A stretch of DNA of 6,821 nucleotides from Acidobacteriota bacterium (GTDB lineage: Bacteria; Acidobacteriota; Vicinamibacteria; Vicinamibacterales; UBA823), in assembly GCA_002720285.1 (NCBI GenBank), contig PBHT01000038.1, forward strand, positions 6,240 through 13,060. Direction: 5' to 3'. Under the pieces are notes generated by a model that saw nothing but the letters and a program-made list of their open reading frames with translations, ran no database searches and was not told where the DNA came from. Position numbers and translations under genes: made by a program. Below, piece by piece: positions 5,791 to 6,821 of this stretch (positions within the stretch are counted from its first letter, which is position 1; the number at the start of each line of letters is the position of its first letter).

Positions 5791-6821
5791 ATGACATCCG
5801 GGCAAACCAAACTTTTTTTGTGCACCCTGGCCGGTCTGGCACTGACCGGTTGCGTGGAACCAGCGGTTGAACCCGTACCAGGCCTGAAGGCCTTCGCCGG
5901 TGCACGCATTATCGACGGTAATGGCACCACGATCGAGAATGGCATTCTAGTCGTCCGAGACGGTCGTGTCGAAGCGATCGGAGCGTCCGACTCTGTGTCC
6001 GTACCGGCTGGTGCCGAACAACTTGATCTAACGGGCCGAACGATCATTCCGGGTTTCATTAACAGTCACGGTCACGTCGGCGCTACTAGGGGACTCGAGT
6101 CAGGCCCTGAGCTGTACACCCGTGGTAACTTGCTGCAGCAGTTGGAACTGTATGCCCGCTACGGCGTCACCACGGTCTTTAGTCTCGGCGGCGATGATCA
6201 GGCAGGTGTCACTCTCCGCGATGAACAGGATTTATCACTCGACCGAAGTCGGCTATTCGTTGCTGGCCCGGTTGTTAACGGCGCCACGGCGGAAGATGTT
6301 GAGCCCCTCGTCGACGAAATCGCTGGAATGGGAGCCGACATAATCAAGATCCGTGTCGACGATAATCTCGGGTCTACCACTAAGATGCCGGAAGAGGCGT
6401 GGCGTGCCGTGATTGAACGAGCACACGAACATGGCCTACGAGTAGCTGCACACGTGTTCTATCTGGATGATGCGAAAAAGCTAGTCGAGGCCAACGTCGA
6501 CTTTCTCGCCCACAGTGTTCGGGACACGGACGTCGACCAGGAACTGATTGACGGCATGCTTGAGCGAGACGTGTGCCTAAGTCCAACGCTGATGCGTGAG
6601 GTTTCAACATTCGTTTACGAATCACGGCCTGACTTCTTCGACGACCCCTTCTTTCTTCGGGCCACCGACCCCAATGTGATCGTTGGACTCGAGGATCCCG
6701 TTCGCCAAGCGCGGATTCAAGATAGCGAGAGTGCTCAAGGGTATAAAGCAGCGCTTGAAGTGGCGATGCGGAATGTCAAAGCGCTGTCTGACGCTGGAGT
6801 GCGCCTCGCATTCGGCACCGA
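5791..6821 (+). CDS. Lipoprotein metal-dependent amidohydrolase (PF01979, COG1228-like), N-terminal part
   Basis: Probable outer-membrane-anchored hydrolase of the amidohydrolase superfamily; substrate unknown. Relatives include imidazolonepropionase-like enzymes and Xaa-Pro/Xaa-Arg dipeptidases, so a cyclic amide or dipeptide is plausible. The first 343 codons are visible; the gene leaves the window at the FGT(D/E) motif, where the last metal-ligand Asp is expected but only GA of its codon is seen. Residues 1-20 form a lipoprotein signal peptide with lipobox LTGC (Cys21). Val follows the Cys, with no inner-membrane-retention Asp. Family blocks are GARIIDGNG (37-45), GRTIIPGFINSHGH (82-95, metal ligands His93 and His95), GADIIKIRVD (181-190, Lys186 as the probable carboxylated bridging Lys), His221 in VAAHVF and His241 in LAHS. 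The expected metal-site residues are all present so far. ATG 5791 follows AGGAGGGG. A run of seven T (5813-5819) lies in the signal-peptide codons. It is 128 bp downstream of the UPF0182 gene and could be co-transcribed or use its own extended -10 promoter. Confidence 0.95.
   Translation, partial: MTSGQTKLFLCTLAGLALTGCVEPAVEPVPGLKAFAGARIIDGNGTTIENGILVVRDGRVEAIGASDSVSVPAGAEQLDLTGRTIIPGFINSHGHVGATRGLESGPELYTRGNLLQQLELYARYGVTTVFSLGGDDQAGVTLRDEQDLSLDRSRLFVAGPVVNGATAEDVEPLVDEIAGMGADIIKIRVDDNLGSTTKMPEEAWRAVIERAHEHGLRVAAHVFYLDDAKKLVEANVDFLAHSVRDTDVDQELIDGMLERDVCLSPTLMREVSTFVYESRPDFFDDPFFLRATDPNVIVGLEDPVRQARIQDSESAQGYKAALEVAMRNVKALSDAGVRLAFGT

Noticed and set aside
5831..5849. CCGGTC/GACCGG 6-bp inverted repeat in the signal-peptide codons
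   Set aside because: Common by chance at this size and within coding sequence; no sign of a regulatory role.
5880..5893. AGGCCT-GA-AGGCCT double palindrome
   Set aside because: Short, within coding sequence just after the lipobox, and readily explained by codons for GLKAF.
1..6821. CRISPR, mobile element, phage, toxin-antitoxin or defence system
   Set aside because: No repeat array, transposase, integrase, terminal repeats or recognised defence domain on either strand; the genes look like ordinary chromosomal genes.

Overview
This window looks like chromosomal DNA from a free-living, diderm (Gram-negative-type) bacterium with moderately high GC. Two things point to a diderm: a secreted lipoprotein whose lipobox Cys is followed by Val, and the general gene content. 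The set of genes (a YHS-plus-HMBD copper-type ATPase, a MOFRL glycerate kinase, a UPF0182 membrane protein and a lipoprotein amidohydrolase) would fit an uncultivated Acidobacteriota-like lineage. That assignment is inference from gene families only; there is no rRNA or marker gene here.

Layout, left to right. Positions 1-794 (minus) hold the first 264 codons of a heavy-metal P1B-type ATPase that runs off the left edge. A 115-bp divergent spacer follows, containing an imperfect palindrome. Positions 910-2211 (plus) encode a full-length glycerate 2-kinase that starts on TTG. It converges, with a 22-bp gap, on a small octacysteine double-zinc-ribbon protein at 2234-2671 (minus). A hairpin sits in that gap. 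A 258-bp divergent spacer (2672-2929) carries candidate promoter elements, a 12-bp perfect palindrome and two tiny open frames. Positions 2930-5662 (plus) encode a complete UPF0182 family protein with seven membrane helices and a large extracytoplasmic part. After a 128-bp spacer with an inverted repeat, an extended -10 element and a hairpin that pairs the whole Shine-Dalgarno sequence, a lipoprotein amidohydrolase begins at 5791 and runs off the right edge.

The five genes do not form one obvious pathway. Metal efflux, glycerate phosphorylation, a small zinc protein, an orphan membrane protein and a surface hydrolase lie side by side in alternating orientations, so each probably has its own control. 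Only UPF0182 and the amidohydrolase are co-directional, and the spacer between them has both termination-like and promoter-like elements. The most unusual content is at the RNA level: the start regions of three genes are overlapped by short inverted repeats that could gate translation. The least understood products are the double zinc-ribbon protein and the UPF0182 protein. I see no CRISPR array, tRNA, rRNA, insertion sequence, integrase or phage gene, and no stretch over 300 bp lacks a gene.
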